Assembly (NCBI RefSeq): GCF_023078275.1
Contig: NC_062992.1
Location: 9,561,706-9,625,705 of the forward strand
Length of the DNA stretch: 64,000 nt
Direction of reading: 5' to 3'
Source of the DNA: Leguminivora glycinivorella
Taxonomy: Eukaryota > Arthropoda > Insecta > Lepidoptera > Tortricidae
How positions within the stretch are numbered: position 1 is the stretch's first letter; each line of letters starts with the position of its first letter. Positions 13,101-27,600 of this stretch are shown one piece after another. The position numbers were made by a program, and so were the translations under genes. A model generated the notes under the pieces. The model was not told where the DNA came from, did no database searches, and was given only the letters and a program-made list of their open reading frames with translations.

Positions 13101-16100
13101 AATCTTTTGTTAGGGTAACCCCCCCTACATGTTAAGTGGGGGCTGATATTTTTTTTCATTCCAACCCCAACATGTGATATATTGTTGGATAGGTATTTAA
13201 AAATGAATAAGGGTTTACTAAGATCGTTTTTTGATAATATTAATATTTTCGGAAATGATCGCTCCTAAAGGAAAAAAAAGTGCGTCCCCCCTCTAACTTT
13301 TGAACCATATGTTTAAAAAATATGAAAAAAATCACAAAAGTAGAACTTTATAAAGACTTTCTAGGAAAATTGTTTTTAACTTGAAAGGTTCAGTAGTTTT
13401 TAAGAAAAATACGGAAAACTACGGAACCCTACACTGAGCGTGGCCCGACATGCTCTTGGCCGGTTTTTATCTTAGACTATCTGTCTATACGGAGTTACAT
13501 ATGTCTTTGCCTCTACCTACTCGAGCCTCCTTGATTTTACGGACCCTTAATCTACAATGATCACGATGGCAGATAACATCACAAAGCCAGCTTTCTCTCA
13601 AAAAACCGGCCAAGAGCGTTTCGGGCCACGCTCAGTGTAGGGTTCCGTAGTTTTTCGTATTTTTCTCAAAAACTACTGAACCTATCAAGTTCAAAACAAT
13701 TTTCCTAGAAAGTCTTTATAAAGTTCTACTTTTGTGATTTTTTTCATATTTTTTAAACATATGGTTCAAAAGTTAGAGGGGGGGGGGACGCACTTTTTTC
13801 CTTTAGGAGCGATTATTTCCGAAAATATTAATATTATCAAAAAACGATCTTAGTAAACCCTTATTCATTTTTAAATACCTATCCAACAATATATCACACG
13901 TTGGGGTTAGAATGAAAAAAAATATCAGCCCCCACTTTACATGTAGGGGGGGTACCCTAATAAAACATTTTTTTCCATTTTTTATTTTTGCACTTTGTTT
14001 ATTTATTTATTTATTTAAACTTTATTGCACAAAAGAACAACTTAGTGTACAAAAGGCGAACTTAATGCCATGAGGCATTCTCTACCAGTCAACCTTTGGG
14101 CAAAGCAGAGAAGATTGTAGGCGGTGCATTAAGAGACCAATTTTGAAATATCAATCAAAAGCTTAGACATATAATATATTAACGTACATACAATTACATA
14201 CTATTTTTACATAAATAACGATAGGTTATATAATACATAGGTACTCATATATATAAATTATATATATATATATATAAATATTACTAACCTGTCAGAAAGA
14301 TAACATTCAATTCTACCTTAAGCTGCCAGCAAAGAAGTCGCGCACAGATTTTTTAAAAACGTATTTGTTGGGTAATTTCCTAATGTTAGGTGGTAGACCG
14401 TTCCAGAGGCGGATGACCTGAATGGCGAAAGAGTATGACATGAAGCCCGTACGGTGAAGAGGAATAGAAAGAGTGAGATTGCCGGTAGAGCGAAACTGAC
14501 GGACCCGCGAAGCATCAGAAAAATTAAAAAGAGATTTTAGATATCCAGGGGAGTGTGGATCATTAAGAATAGAATAAAGAGTGCAGAGCATGCGAATATT
14601 ACGCCGTTGACGAATGGGAAGCCAGCCGAGCTGTGAGCGAAATGCGGACACGTGATCAAATTTTCGAAGACAGAAGATGAATCGGATACAATTGTTAAGG
14701 AGTCGGTCCAATTTGTCAAGAAGCTCCTCGTTCAAGTCAGGACAGCATACATCACCATAGTCGATAATGGGTAAAATCAGGGTGTTAACTAGCAGTGTTT
14801 TAGTTTTGACTGGCAAGAAGTGTTTGAGCTTGTTGAGTGCGTGAAGAGTGCCCGTAACCTTCCGACTGATTTCGGCAATCTGCGGTCTCCAGCTTAAAGT
14901 GCTATCCAAGTGCACTCCCAGATCCTTAACGCACGAGCTGAAAGGAATAGGAGTGCCATTGAAGTGCACTGGACCTATCGTCTGTAGATCTAGCTTGGCA
15001 AGTTGTTTAGAGCTACCGATGATAATGGCCTGGCACTTTGCGGGATTTACAAACAGGCCAAACTTTCCCGACCATTGCTGTATGTGAGAGAGGTCCCCGT
15101 TTAACTTTGTTGGCGTGAATGATATACATATTGGTACCAAATTTCAGCTTTCTAGTGCTTACGGTTACTGAGATTATCCGCGGACGGACGGACGGACGGA
15201 CGGACGGACGGACGGACGGACGGACGGACGGACAGACAGACATGGCGAAACTATAAGGGTTCCTAGTTGACTACGGAACCCTAAAAATAAAAAAAATATT
15301 TGAAATGCGAAAGTAATTTTAACGGATAATCCCAATTAAATTCTCATCTTGATCGGGCTCAAGATAGCGACGTTAACAAAGGGACCTTTTTAGGGTTCAG
15401 TGTTTGAAGAGTGCGAAGGGTACTATCGTATTCAAGTTTTCATTAAGTAGTTAGTATTAGCAAAGACATATCGTCACTACTTTGAAAAAAACTTGTATCT
15501 TCTTCTGTCAATGAAAAGAAAAATGTAATAAGTATGTATGGAATGCATATAGACATACTGCGTTTTAACTTTGAGGAGCAGTGTGAGATACGAGATTTTT
15601 TCAAAGTAGTGACGATATGTAACTCCGTATAGACTTATAGACAGCTACAGTCTAAGAAAAAAACGTACCTCAGAACCATAAATATAGGAAAAGGTACATT
15701 GACCTAGATAGCGTTACATCTTTGGGGGAAGCTCGGCTAGATGGCGCTAATAATATTTGACATTTTAACACATATCAAGCTAAGAATAAGGGCCAAATTG
15801 TCAAAAATGAGGTTTAAAAGTTTTAATTTTGTGTCGAGAGATGGCAGTTTATACTCTGTGATTACATATTTTATTTTGATAGTAACTCTCTATAATACTT
15901 GATCCTCTTTGGTATTAGTAATCCATCGCAGTCTTTCTTGACTTTTTGTTGGTATATAATTTTGATTAGGATTCTGACCGAATATCCAGCAGTCTCATTT
16001 TTGCATTAGAAGCTTTTTTCCTGACCTTCGAAGTTACAAATTTGTGTCATGATTTTTTTTGGAATTACTTTTACGCAGCGTTTTGGGTAGGTATAATTAA

Positions 16101-19100
16101 CTATTTTCATGGTAAAATTCATGCATTACTTTCATGATCTTTAGCAATTCAATTCAATTTATGCATTGCGTCTGAATCCAAATTTTTTGACCAGAGCAAA
16201 AAATATCAAATAAACAAAATAAATAAGTCTGGAGTAGAGATGGGCCAAATACGGACTTTGCCGAATACTAATATTCGGCCGAACATTCGGTTCAGCTGTT
16301 ACCGAAGCGAACATTCGGCCGAATATTCGGTTGAGCCATATTTTAAATCCTAGCTTAGAGTTTTAACATTTCAGTGATGGTATTTGGGTACACATTTATC
16401 TTACTAAGGCTCTTAATGTTCCTATAACTTAGTGCATAACAAAATTTTGGCTTTTGTTTCTTAAGATACGTTATTTTACCATTTTTACAAAATTATTGTA
16501 ATTTATATTTTAACGTATTTTAACTCCCCTTGGTAGTTCCTTAATAGAATGCTGAAATAGGATGTCACTATCCGATGAATTACGAAACAACTTACGCTAT
16601 TTATTAATTTATTTACTTTGTTTACTCGGTAAATATTCGGCAATGTAACCGAATTATTCGGCCGAATACCGAATATTTACCGAATATTCGGCTCATCTCT
16701 ACTCTGGAGTATATCAGCAAACGAAAAATAATCGAATCTCAGAACCCTCCGTAAGCGCTTGAGAATAAGAAAACCCATTAAAAAAACTTACTGATCCGTG
16801 AAAGACAGGATTAAGTCATTGATAAGTACCTAACTTAAAAAAAAATTGTGAAAAAAGTGGATTATCATAATGCTTCTTATACGACGCAATTCAAGTATAA
16901 ATAGAAAGAGATGATTTAATTTTGTGGTAATTTTTTGGTCTTGGGGCTTAATGTCCTAATAGTAGGGCAAATTACCTTCAATGAAATTTAAATCTAGAGA
17001 TGATTTTGTTTTATTTTGTTCGATTTTAAACAAAAAGAACTTCCATATTATTAAATTTAATTAAAACGGGACTTAACTTAATTTAATTAAAAAAAATATA
17101 TATATATATATATTATATATATATATATATATATTTATTTATTTATTTATTTAGTAACAAAAATATTGATTACAATTTCTGTGCTGGTGCGTCTTTTTAA
17201 GTATGAAGATCGTGTTAGTTTAAATCAATATAAAAGAACTTCCTTTCGACTTCCTAACGCTATTGATTTTGATTGGCAATTTTGCTTGTATGGTGGGTCT
17301 TTAGAGGCTTATCCATAAAAGTTATCAAGCCGATAAACTTCGTTTGTCCCTTTCTATCACACCAATACGTCGGAAAGGGACAAACGAACTTTATCGGCTT
17401 GATAACTTTAGTGAACGTTTATGAACAAGGGGGTAAGTATATGTGTTAATAATGCAAGTGACTAAATAAACACTATATGAGTTGGACCCTTTCACGGTGT
17501 TTGTTTAGGACACCCTGTATAATGATACTCGTAAGTGATTGTACAATATTTACCCATGTGTTCCAGGCATTCTGGATGTTCTTCTGCGAATTTCTTCCAG
17601 TCATCTGTCGAGTAATATTTGTGTATACATGTGAAGAGGCCGTGCTGAAAAGAAAGTATAGAATTTATTTGAAATAATACTGATTAACATTTTTTTTTAT
17701 TTTCATAGCTATTAACATCGTTTTTTTTATCTTTTTTTTATAAGTAGCAACCTCACCGTATCACAATAGAAAGAAATCTCACAGAGGGCCCACCGAGAAA
17801 TAACAAAAATAGAATAGACTAGTTTCCTACTAGTCAAATCAGCTTCTTTTTAAGAATTGTCAAAACGATTTACTAATATCGAATTACTAATATGAAATAC
17901 TGAAGAGTGACGTCACAGTCAATTCATTTACTTTTGATCTTTCTCTTTGACTTATTAAATGGAAATTATGTTTAAACATAACTACCTACCCACTGCCCAT
18001 ATTTTTCTTCTAATTTTGTGGTGCTTTATTTCGTGTACTGCATAAAAGATTTTATTTTAAGTACAGGAAACTAGATTATTATCGCTGTCTAGCTTTCAGT
18101 AACACCTTTAGCGAAGGATCTAGTGAAGATTACGAAATTTCGGTCTTTGTGTATTGTCGGTAGGCTCCGCTAGATAGTCTATGGGGGAAATAAAGAATCG
18201 TAGAATGTTTGTGGAGCGACAGTATCTACTTTAGAACCAAATAGAATCATCTAATCCGTCAAACCTCCAACAAAAAGCGTAGGTACATCATAAAGGCCTA
18301 CAGCACCTCCAACTCTTCTGGTGTTTCAGGTGTCCATGGGTGGCAGCGATCGCTTACCATCGGGTGAACTGTTTGCCCGTTTGTCTCTTATCGTATAAAA
18401 ATAGCCATATATTCTCACCTTTGATAACTCCCTCGCCATTTCGAAGGTCCCGACGGTGTCCATGTTGCTGGCCATCACCGGGACTCCCCGGTACGTCTGT
18501 CCGGAATTCCGGAACGTGATCTCTCGGTGCAGATCCACCTGGAACACGTGGTCACCACGTTACTCTCTTTACCTTCCATTCGGAACCGGCTACTGGGCAG
18601 TTTCATACGTTTTAATGAAAATAATATTTTTTTTGCCTGATACGCTCCTAGCACGGTCATTGGTATGGTACGGTGTAATGGGCAAAGACGTTTATTCCAC
18701 GCTAGCCAAGAGAATCGAGTATAAAGAGAATGATCGACACAGGATTAAAGCCTTTGAACCTCAGTCTTGTCAATTTGACCCATATCCTTCACTTGATAGG
18801 CAGTAGATTCTTATTTAACATTTTGTTAATTTTTCAACTCAGTTTTGATATTACTATACCTAGATATTTTTCTGGTACGAAGGAAGTGACTAGTGACTTC
18901 TTTCCGATGTTTAGTTCATCGATAACTTACATTATAATATGTCATTAATTATTGCCGTGGCACTGAATCTTGAGTAGTTTCATGTGCTCTGCCTTGCCCG
19001 TTTAGGGAATATATAGGCTTGAATTTATGTGTATAATAATGTTTTATACAAATGTCACACGTTTGAAAATAAATGGACAATAATAATAAAACGGACCATA

Positions 19101-21623
19101 TTTTGATAGTTTGCATAATTTCTTACATGATTATTCAAGATTTTAGAGATTATTATTAGGTGTAATTAATAACCTTATGTATGGCTATTTATCGATAAAA
19201 GGATTGTCGATGTTTTTAATTTGCCAAGCACTAACAACTCGACATTCGTGCCAGAAAAATATCTAGGTATAGATATTACTATTACTTTGACATATCGCCT
19301 TTGACGGTGCCGGTGCCGATGTCATCAATGTGTAAGGTCGTGTCAAAATAAGAACTAAATCGAATCAAATTGATAAATCAAAACCGGGTTCTATCACATA
19401 CCTAAACTTGTATCTTCTTCTGTAAATGAAGAGAAAAATGTATTAAGTATGTATGGATTGCTTATATACTTACTACGTTTTGTCTTTGAGGAGCAGTGTG
19501 AGATACGAGATTTTTTAAAAGTAGTGACGATATGTGACTCTGTGTAAAGGGTAAAGTCTACGAAAAAATCGTACTTCAAAGCCCTAGAGAAAAAGGTGCG
19601 GTGGCCTAAATGGCGTTACACCTTTGGGGAATGCTCGGCTAGATGGCGCTAATATTAATATTTGAAATTTGAACACATATCAAGCTAAGAATATGAGCCA
19701 AATTGTCAAAACAAAACTGAGGTTCAAAAGTTTTAAGCCAGTGTCGAGAGATGACAGTCTATGCACAGTATGCACTGCGATTACACATTTTACTTTGACA
19801 GTAACTAATCTTAGTAAACCCTTATTCATTTTTAAATACCTATCCAAAAATATATCACACGTTGGGGTTAGAATGAAAAAAAATGTCAGCCCCCACTTTA
19901 CATGTAGGGGGGCTACCCTAATAAAACATTTTTTCCCATTTTTTATTTTTGCACTTTGTTGGCGTTATTCATATACATACTGATACCAAATTTCAGCTTT
20001 CTAGTGCTAACGGTTACTGAGATTATCCGCGGACGGACGGACGGACGGACGGACGGCCGGACGGCCGGACGGACGGACAGACAGACATGGCGAAACTATA
20101 AGGGTTCCTAGTTGACTACGGAACCCTAAAAACTTGTAAATGATTCACTATAATGGAAATATTATTCACATAGTAATTTTTTTCTAAAGAAGTTGCAAGC
20201 TGTTTGCTTGATATTTGAATAAATTGAGTAGGTGGTACCCGTTATAAGCGTGAAATTCATAATTTGATAATATGCTAAATATTTTTGCACTTTGTTGGCG
20301 TTATTCATATACATACTGATACCAAATTTCAGCTTTCTAGTGCTAACGGTTACTGAGATTATCCGCGGACGGACGGACGGACGGACGGACGGACGGACGG
20401 ACGGCCGGACGGACGGACAGACAGACATGGCGAAACTATAAGGGTTCCTAGTTGACTACGGAACCCTAAAAACTTGTAAACGATTCACTATAATGGAAAT
20501 ATTATTCACATAGTAATTTTTTTCTAAAGAAGTTGCAAGCTGTTTGCTTGATATTTGAATAAATTGAGTAGGTGGTACCCGTTATAAGCGTGAAATTCAT
20601 AATTTGATAATATGCTAAATAATATCTCTCTCTTTTTCTGACCTTATCCCTTTTTTATTTGGGGCCGTCTCTTAAATATGCTAAGTATTATGAAAGTAAA
20701 AAAAATAATGTATTGAAATTATAGCCATCTGACTAACAATGCTAATCTTATCAACGACTAATAATATTTGTAAACTTTCATCACTATATACAGGGTGTAA
20801 ACCTAATACGGGCGAACCTCTTAACGGTGGTGAGTATAGGACATAAAAAATGGAATTAGATAACTTTTACTTAAAATTGAAATATTTTTTTTATCCATAC
20901 AAAATAATTCGGCCCGCAACGTAATGCAAACACACTCGCGTTAACCGCTCGTTGACAGTTGTCATTGATTGTCATCGCAACCACGTTTACAGTACATTGC
21001 TGCTGGGAAATTTTTCAAAAATTCATTATGGGGTGAAAATTAAAAGTAACTCAAAAACACCTCTTAATTAATGATAACAATATTGAATTATATGCCTGGT
21101 TTCGTTTATCGCCCTTATTAGGTTTACGCGCTGTATAATTGGTATCGTGTAATATTAATCTTAATTTATGAATACTCTATCCTCTTTGGTGCCGGTGATG
21201 ATGTCATCAATGTCTAAGGTCGTGTCAAAATAAGAACAAGAACGAATCAAATTGATAAATCTAAACCGGGTTCTATCATATACCTAAACATCAAGGTGGG
21301 AACATAGATTTACATATATTAAGCTAGATTGAGTTGTTAGGCCAAAAAGTGTGTCCACATGAGAGGGTAAAGTTGGGACTGGTGTCCCTCTCGCACTTAT
21401 TGCCACTGTCAAAATCATTTGGATGACGTCATCACTGTCATAATTTGGGGATACCAGTCAATATTCAAAGTTACTACCAAATCTACTAATACCCAGGTTT
21501 TTTTTAATTGCGCAAATCTTTAGTTTTATGGCTTCATAATAATGACTTACCAATTCGTTACAAGGTATTAATACCCTTGCCTTGATATAATCTTATACTT
21601 TTAAACGAGCAATTCTTGTATAT

Positions 21624-21662
<39 letters not shown>

Positions 21663-24600
21663 TATATTTATTTACACTGACGATCTCGGAAACCGCTCTA
21701 ACGATTTCGCAGAAATTTGTTATGTGGGGGTTTTTGGGGGTGAAAAATCGGTCTAACTTATCCTTAGGTCCCGGAAAACGCGAATTTTCGAGTTTTCATG
21801 CGTTTTTCTTCGCGCGCCATCTCGTGTGCAGTAGTTGTACTGTTAAGACAGAATTCTTTCGGTCGATGTAAGTACTATTTATTGCAAACACTAGATGGCG
21901 ACACAGGTCAAGGCTAAAACGAATAGAAAAATACACTATTTGAGTTTTTGTGGCGAAATGCGCGCCATCTCGTGTGGAGTAGTTGTGTTGTTAAGGCTGA
22001 GAATTCTTTCGCTCGATGTAGGTACTATTCATTTTTGAACTAGATGGCGACACATGTCAAGGATACGAACAGAACACCAGTGATAAAGTTCAATTTAGTA
22101 TGGCAAAAAAAGCGTGAGCGCAGTTCCTATTGAAAGTCCATGGGTGGGAGGCAGCAATCGTTGCACACCTGCCGCCCTAACGGCCCAGCCACGACATTGG
22201 TCTAAGCGCGACAGCGGTGAGCGGCAGCCATATGTGCGAATGAAAAGTCCCATGGCTGTGTCTCGCTTCAATGTATGGCCGCCGCTCGCCGCTGTCGCGC
22301 TTAGACCAATGTCGTGGCTGAGCCGTAACCGAAGTGACAATCGTTGACACAACGTAGCAATCGAAACGCAGCCTGGCTCTGTCGCGCCACTACAGGGTGC
22401 GTAGCCGAATGGCACAAACGCTCACGAAATGCTCACAAAACGAAACGCTAGTAGATATTTGGGAGGACGATGGCAACCCTGGCCATGTAAACAGTGGCAG
22501 CAGGGCTCTTATCAATTTTAATTAGTTAAAAATACTTACAAGTAGAAAGCATCAGTGATTGGATTTCCCTCAGTAAAAATAGGCACTTTAAAGGGAATTT
22601 CGCACAAGAAAAAGCACATTGCGGCACTTATCATCGAACTAAGACGCCGGTAAGATTATTTCTATAGCCGTTACAACAAGAATCATATTTAAAACCGTAC
22701 ATTTCCAAGACAATTCGTTTGTTTTCGGCAAAAGTAACGGGACCAGTGGCAGCTGATTGGGCGTCAAACTCCAACTGACAGTGACAGCGGCGGACACGTT
22801 CCGTTTTACTCACGACTGTGATAAATGTTGCCAGCTTAAAAGTGCATTCGAACTCAAATCGGTGCCGATACCAAAATCGATTATAATTAAAATGCCACCG
22901 ACAACGATTGTGTGTGCGGGATGTGGTAATCCCTTTCCGAAAAGGAACGAATATCTGGCATGTTCCTTATGTAAGCTCAAATATGACTTAACTTGTGCAA
23001 ATATAGACATCAAGACCTTTGGCGCTATGAGCACCCAACACAAAGGCCAATGGAAGTGCCAAGAATGCTGCTGCAAGCAACCAAAAACTGACAACACCAA
23101 CACACCAGTACGTCTAGCAGCGGCAAGTGTAGCTGGGGCGCCCACGGGCAGTTGCACCGAAACCTTGAAGGCAGAAATAAACGCTAAACAGAAAAAACAG
23201 AGCGCAGCGCTGGCGCCCGCAGCAGAACCCAACTGCAAACTAGGTGAAGACGAAAAATGTCCCGACCCTCTTGCTTCCTTAACAGCGGAGATCCAGTTGA
23301 TGCGTGCGGACATGGGCAAGATGAATCTCAGTCTGCAAAACATGAACTCGACGCTGAATAAATGCAATGAGCGATTAGCGGACCTAGAACAGCGTTTGGC
23401 CCAGTCGGACAATCGCGTACGGGCACTCGAAGAACGTGAAGGTGAAAATGACATACTCAGGCAAAGAATCATTCAGCTAGAAGACCAACTTAACGTACAG
23501 GCACAAGCCAGTCTGAGCAATGAGATGGAGATTATAGGCGTGAATGAACTACCGAATGAAAATAGAACTCACATTGTTCTTACTGCTGCCATCAAAATGG
23601 GCCTCAACCTGACGGAAAGTGACATAGACTCCGTGACCCGCGTTGGCCCCCGTGGTGCCAAGCTACCAGAGTTAGACACCAAGCTTCCGCGCCCCCTGGT
23701 TGTAAAATTCGTTCGTCGTGCCAAGAGGAATGAATTTCTAAAGGCCGCCAAAAGCAGAAGAAATATTGACACGAATGCCATCGAAATCAGTGGCCCAAAA
23801 CGGAAAGTGTTCTTCAACGAAAGGCTCACGAAAGCAAACCGCGAGTTATTTCGTAACTCCCGCTCTCAGTCGAGCAGGCTGGATACAAGTTCTGTTGGAC
23901 CAGAAATGGTACTATTTTCATTCGCAAGAAGGATGGTTGCCCTGAAATCCCAATTCGAAGCGCTGCAGATCTGGACCGTTATCTGGGACCGACCCTGGAT
24001 GAAGTGTCTCCCCCCACCGAGCAACTCCTGGGCACCGACGCCGCGAATTTCGTACTGCAAGACACTAATCTTACCAGTAATTAGCTCTACTTCTCAGCTT
24101 AAATTTGTATGTTCAAACCCTAATTTTATAACACACACATCACACACACACAATCACACACCATATAAATAATGCTCTAAGCCTTCAATCTGTTCCGATT
24201 GTTTTTGCCTATAATTCAGTCCGTGGATCTACAAAAGCAATGACTGTAATCATGTGTTATGAAAAAGTACTCGCACTTTTTTGCTACTTACTATCGTATT
24301 ACATAAAATATTAGATGATATTGATAAGTCAATCGCTATTGAATGTCATATGCTAAATGATATGAATCAGTGCAAAAACATCTTACCCGCTCAGTATAAA
24401 TTTAATATACTTACTTTAAATATAAGAAGCTTACAACGCAACTTTGGGACTTTCTCAGTGTACCTGAAGTGCATGGACGTAGAGTTTGATGCTATAATAC
24501 TAACTGAATGCTGGCTCAGTGACGGCTCTATTATAGATCAATTGTCGGGTTACAACTCGTTTCACTCAACCAAAGTTATTAATAAAAGCGGTGGCGTTGT

Positions 24601-27600
24601 TATTTATGTTAAAGAAACCTATAATACCTCGGCTACTGAACCGGTTTCGATGATGCAAACTGTGTATCTGTTAATATAGGAGACGAACTAATATTACTAG
24701 GTATTTATCGTTCTCCATCTTTCTCTAACATAGACCGCTTTCTAAACTCCCTTGACGGTGTACTCAATAAGCTCAAACCTAATCTTCATATTGTTGTGGC
24801 TGGTGATATGAATATTGACCTACTTAATGGTTCTGACAATAATCAAACTGAGTACTCTTGCCTAATGTCTTCATACGGACTCCTGCCCGCTATCACAAAA
24901 CCCACAAGGAATGCAACATGCATTGACCATATTTTTATCAAATACAGTCACGACTCAGTGGGAGCGGTTTGCCCCTGCTCTGTTACAGACCATGACATAG
25001 CCTTAGCTGGCCTTCGGCCTCCGGACCAAACTCGAAATAATGAGAAGCGTGCCCGCTTCGCGCCCAAAGTAAATTATGAAGAAGTGGCTAAAGTATTAAA
25101 AGCAACAGATTGGTCAAGTGTTACTAGCGCAAATAATGTCAACGAGGCAACCTCTAATTTTGACCAACTGTTATCAAACGCAATCAAAACCAATACTCAC
25201 CCTGTCAAAATAAGTCGATCAAAACTTACCATTAAGCCGTGGATCACGCCGGGATTACTACGCTGCATGAAACACAGAGACCGGTTACATCTACGATCTA
25301 GAGCTGCCCCACAAAATCCAATCTTACGCTTAACGTACATAAGATACAGAAACTTTTTCAATAATCTACTACACAAATTAAAAAACGAATACCATAACAA
25401 AGAGCTGAACAATAATAAGAACAACCCTCAAAAACTGTGGAAATCAATTAAAACTATTTGCCAGAAACCAAACCGTATGAGCGACGCGGAATATCTGATT
25501 AATGTTAATGGAAAATCTAAATTGGAGTGTCTCAATAACTGTAACGAGTATTTTGCTGAAAATGGAAGGAAACTTGCAGATCAAATTTTATCTAAGCTCT
25601 CAGAAACTCAAGAATCTTTAGCAGCGAAGTACAAGCCCGTCAGCTCAGCTGTGCATTCTTTTTACTTGCATCCTACGGATAAGTACGAAGTAGATAAAAT
25701 TATTTCCGATCTCAAATCGGACAGTGCCCCAGGCCCTGATGGCATTAAACCTTGGTTTGTTAAAGAGATCAGAGAATTAATTCTCGAGCCTCTCACCTTC
25801 ATTTGCAATCTCAGTCTTCAGTCCGGCTGCTTCCCTGACAGTTGGAAAGTTGCTTCTGTAACTCCGATCTATAAAAATGGAAATAAAGATGCACCATGTA
25901 ACTATAGGCCGATTTCGTTGCTATGCGTTTTTTCAAAAGTCCTCGAAAAGCTAGTTAATTCAAGATTAATAAAATACTTAGAAAAACATCAGCTGATCTC
26001 CAGCCGTCAGTTCGGTTTTAGAGCTGGAAAGTCGACAGAGGATGCAACCGTGCTCCTTACTAATCAGATATCTGGCCATCTGGATGACGGTAATATGTGC
26101 CTAGGGTTATTTTTAGATCTTGCCAAGGCGTTCGATACTGTCTCAGCAACTATTCTTCTGAAAAAATTAGAACACATGGGTATGAGGGGCACAGCCCTTG
26201 ACTGGCTGACTAGCTACTTAACCGGCCGCCGTCAAAAAGTAAAACTTGACCAATTATATAGCGATGAGCGTCCAGTTCTTTGTGGGGTCCCTCAGGGGAG
26301 CATCCTGGGCCCAACTCTATTTATTATATATATTAACGACATTTTCGACATAATACTTAAAGATACAGAAATTTTATGCTACGCTGACGACACTGTGATT
26401 TTGGTGCATGGCAAAACTTGGGATATAACTTACCACAAGGCGGAAAGTGCACTAGCGAAAGTTGCCTCCTGGCTAAGCCACAACCTACTTACGCTAAACG
26501 TAGACAAAACTAACTTTGTTACCTTTTCAAAAACAAAAACCTCTACTCCCGCCGCAGACCGTGCTATTAAATTTCATACGTGTGTACCAAATCCAGACTC
26601 CCTACCAAATCCGCCTGTTCAATCATGCTCATGTCAAGCCATTACGAGGTGCACGTATGTGAAGTATCTGGGACTTCTATTTGACCAACATCTCACATTT
26701 AAGCAACACATTACCACCCTTGCCGCTAGAGTCAGGAAGCTAATTTACGTCGTAAAGAGGCTCCGGGATTGCGCTTCACGTGAAGTGCTGCGCCTCGTGT
26801 ATCTTGCACTGTGCCAGTCCATTACACAATATGGCATTGCGGTCTGGGGTGGCACAGGAAAAAGCCACATGATAACACTGGAACGGGCCCAAAGAGCCGT
26901 GATAAAAGTCATGCTCAAAAAACGTTTCAGATTCCCTACAAATAGGTTGTACTCTGAGTCAAAGTTGTTAAGGGTGAGGCAGCTCTACATCCTAAAAGCA
27001 GTAACGCGTATCCACCGATCCATTCTGAACTCCCCGTCGTATAAGGATATGTTACTAAAGAGAACCTTCAAAGCCCCTCTTCCTCCAGTTAGGTCGGCGT
27101 TGGCCAGGAAATCCCCGGACTTCGCACATCCCTACACCTACAACAATATATGCAGGACCCTAGACATTAAAACACTGTCCGTGCAAAAAGTCAAATTCCA
27201 GGTAACAAGATGGTTGCATAGTTTATCTTACGCTGAGACGGAAAATCTGACAGCTAAGGCTTAACCTAAACACCTTGTGATAAGCTTTGAGTGTGTGTGT
27301 AGGAAGCTTCCTACACACACACTCACACACAAACACACTTACACTACCTACACAAACACAGACTTACACGCAAGTGTACACACCCAAATGAAAATAATAT
27401 TAGTAATAGAACCTATTTAACTTAGATTTTAGATTAGTTTTAATGATAATTTAGTTTGTATAGTTACCTATAGCTATAATAGCACTGTTGTTACAAATCT
27501 AATTATGTATAAAATTATGTAGTTGTCAACTCGCTCTCGCAGACGTCCAAAATACAGGCTCAGCCTAGTTTGGAGTCTGATGGATATTCATGTAAACGTG

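Larger units (their letters stand above)
12474..17553 (-). other. GMPR intron 3, nested repeats
   Basis: Contains two inverted copies of family A, each with a GGTTCCGTA-ended element inside, a Jockey-type insertion, a TIR hairpin, a hAT-like MITE, AT microsatellites and a small MITE. About 16.7-17.1 kb and 17.15-17.3 kb hold no recognisable feature. Confidence 0.8.
19290..21295. repeat. Direct repeat flanking nested insertions
   Basis: A ~110-bp stretch (GGTGCCGGTGCCGATGTCAT to CGGGTTCTATCACATACC) at 19298-19405 recurs at 21188-21290. Between them lie a family A copy in minus orientation, split by later insertions, and the 336-bp tandem duplication. Confidence 0.7.

Noticed and set aside
22810..23472. 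220-codon minus-strand ORF
   Set aside because: Shadow of the retrotransposon ORF1, which has a zinc finger, coiled coil and RNA-binding region on the plus strand.
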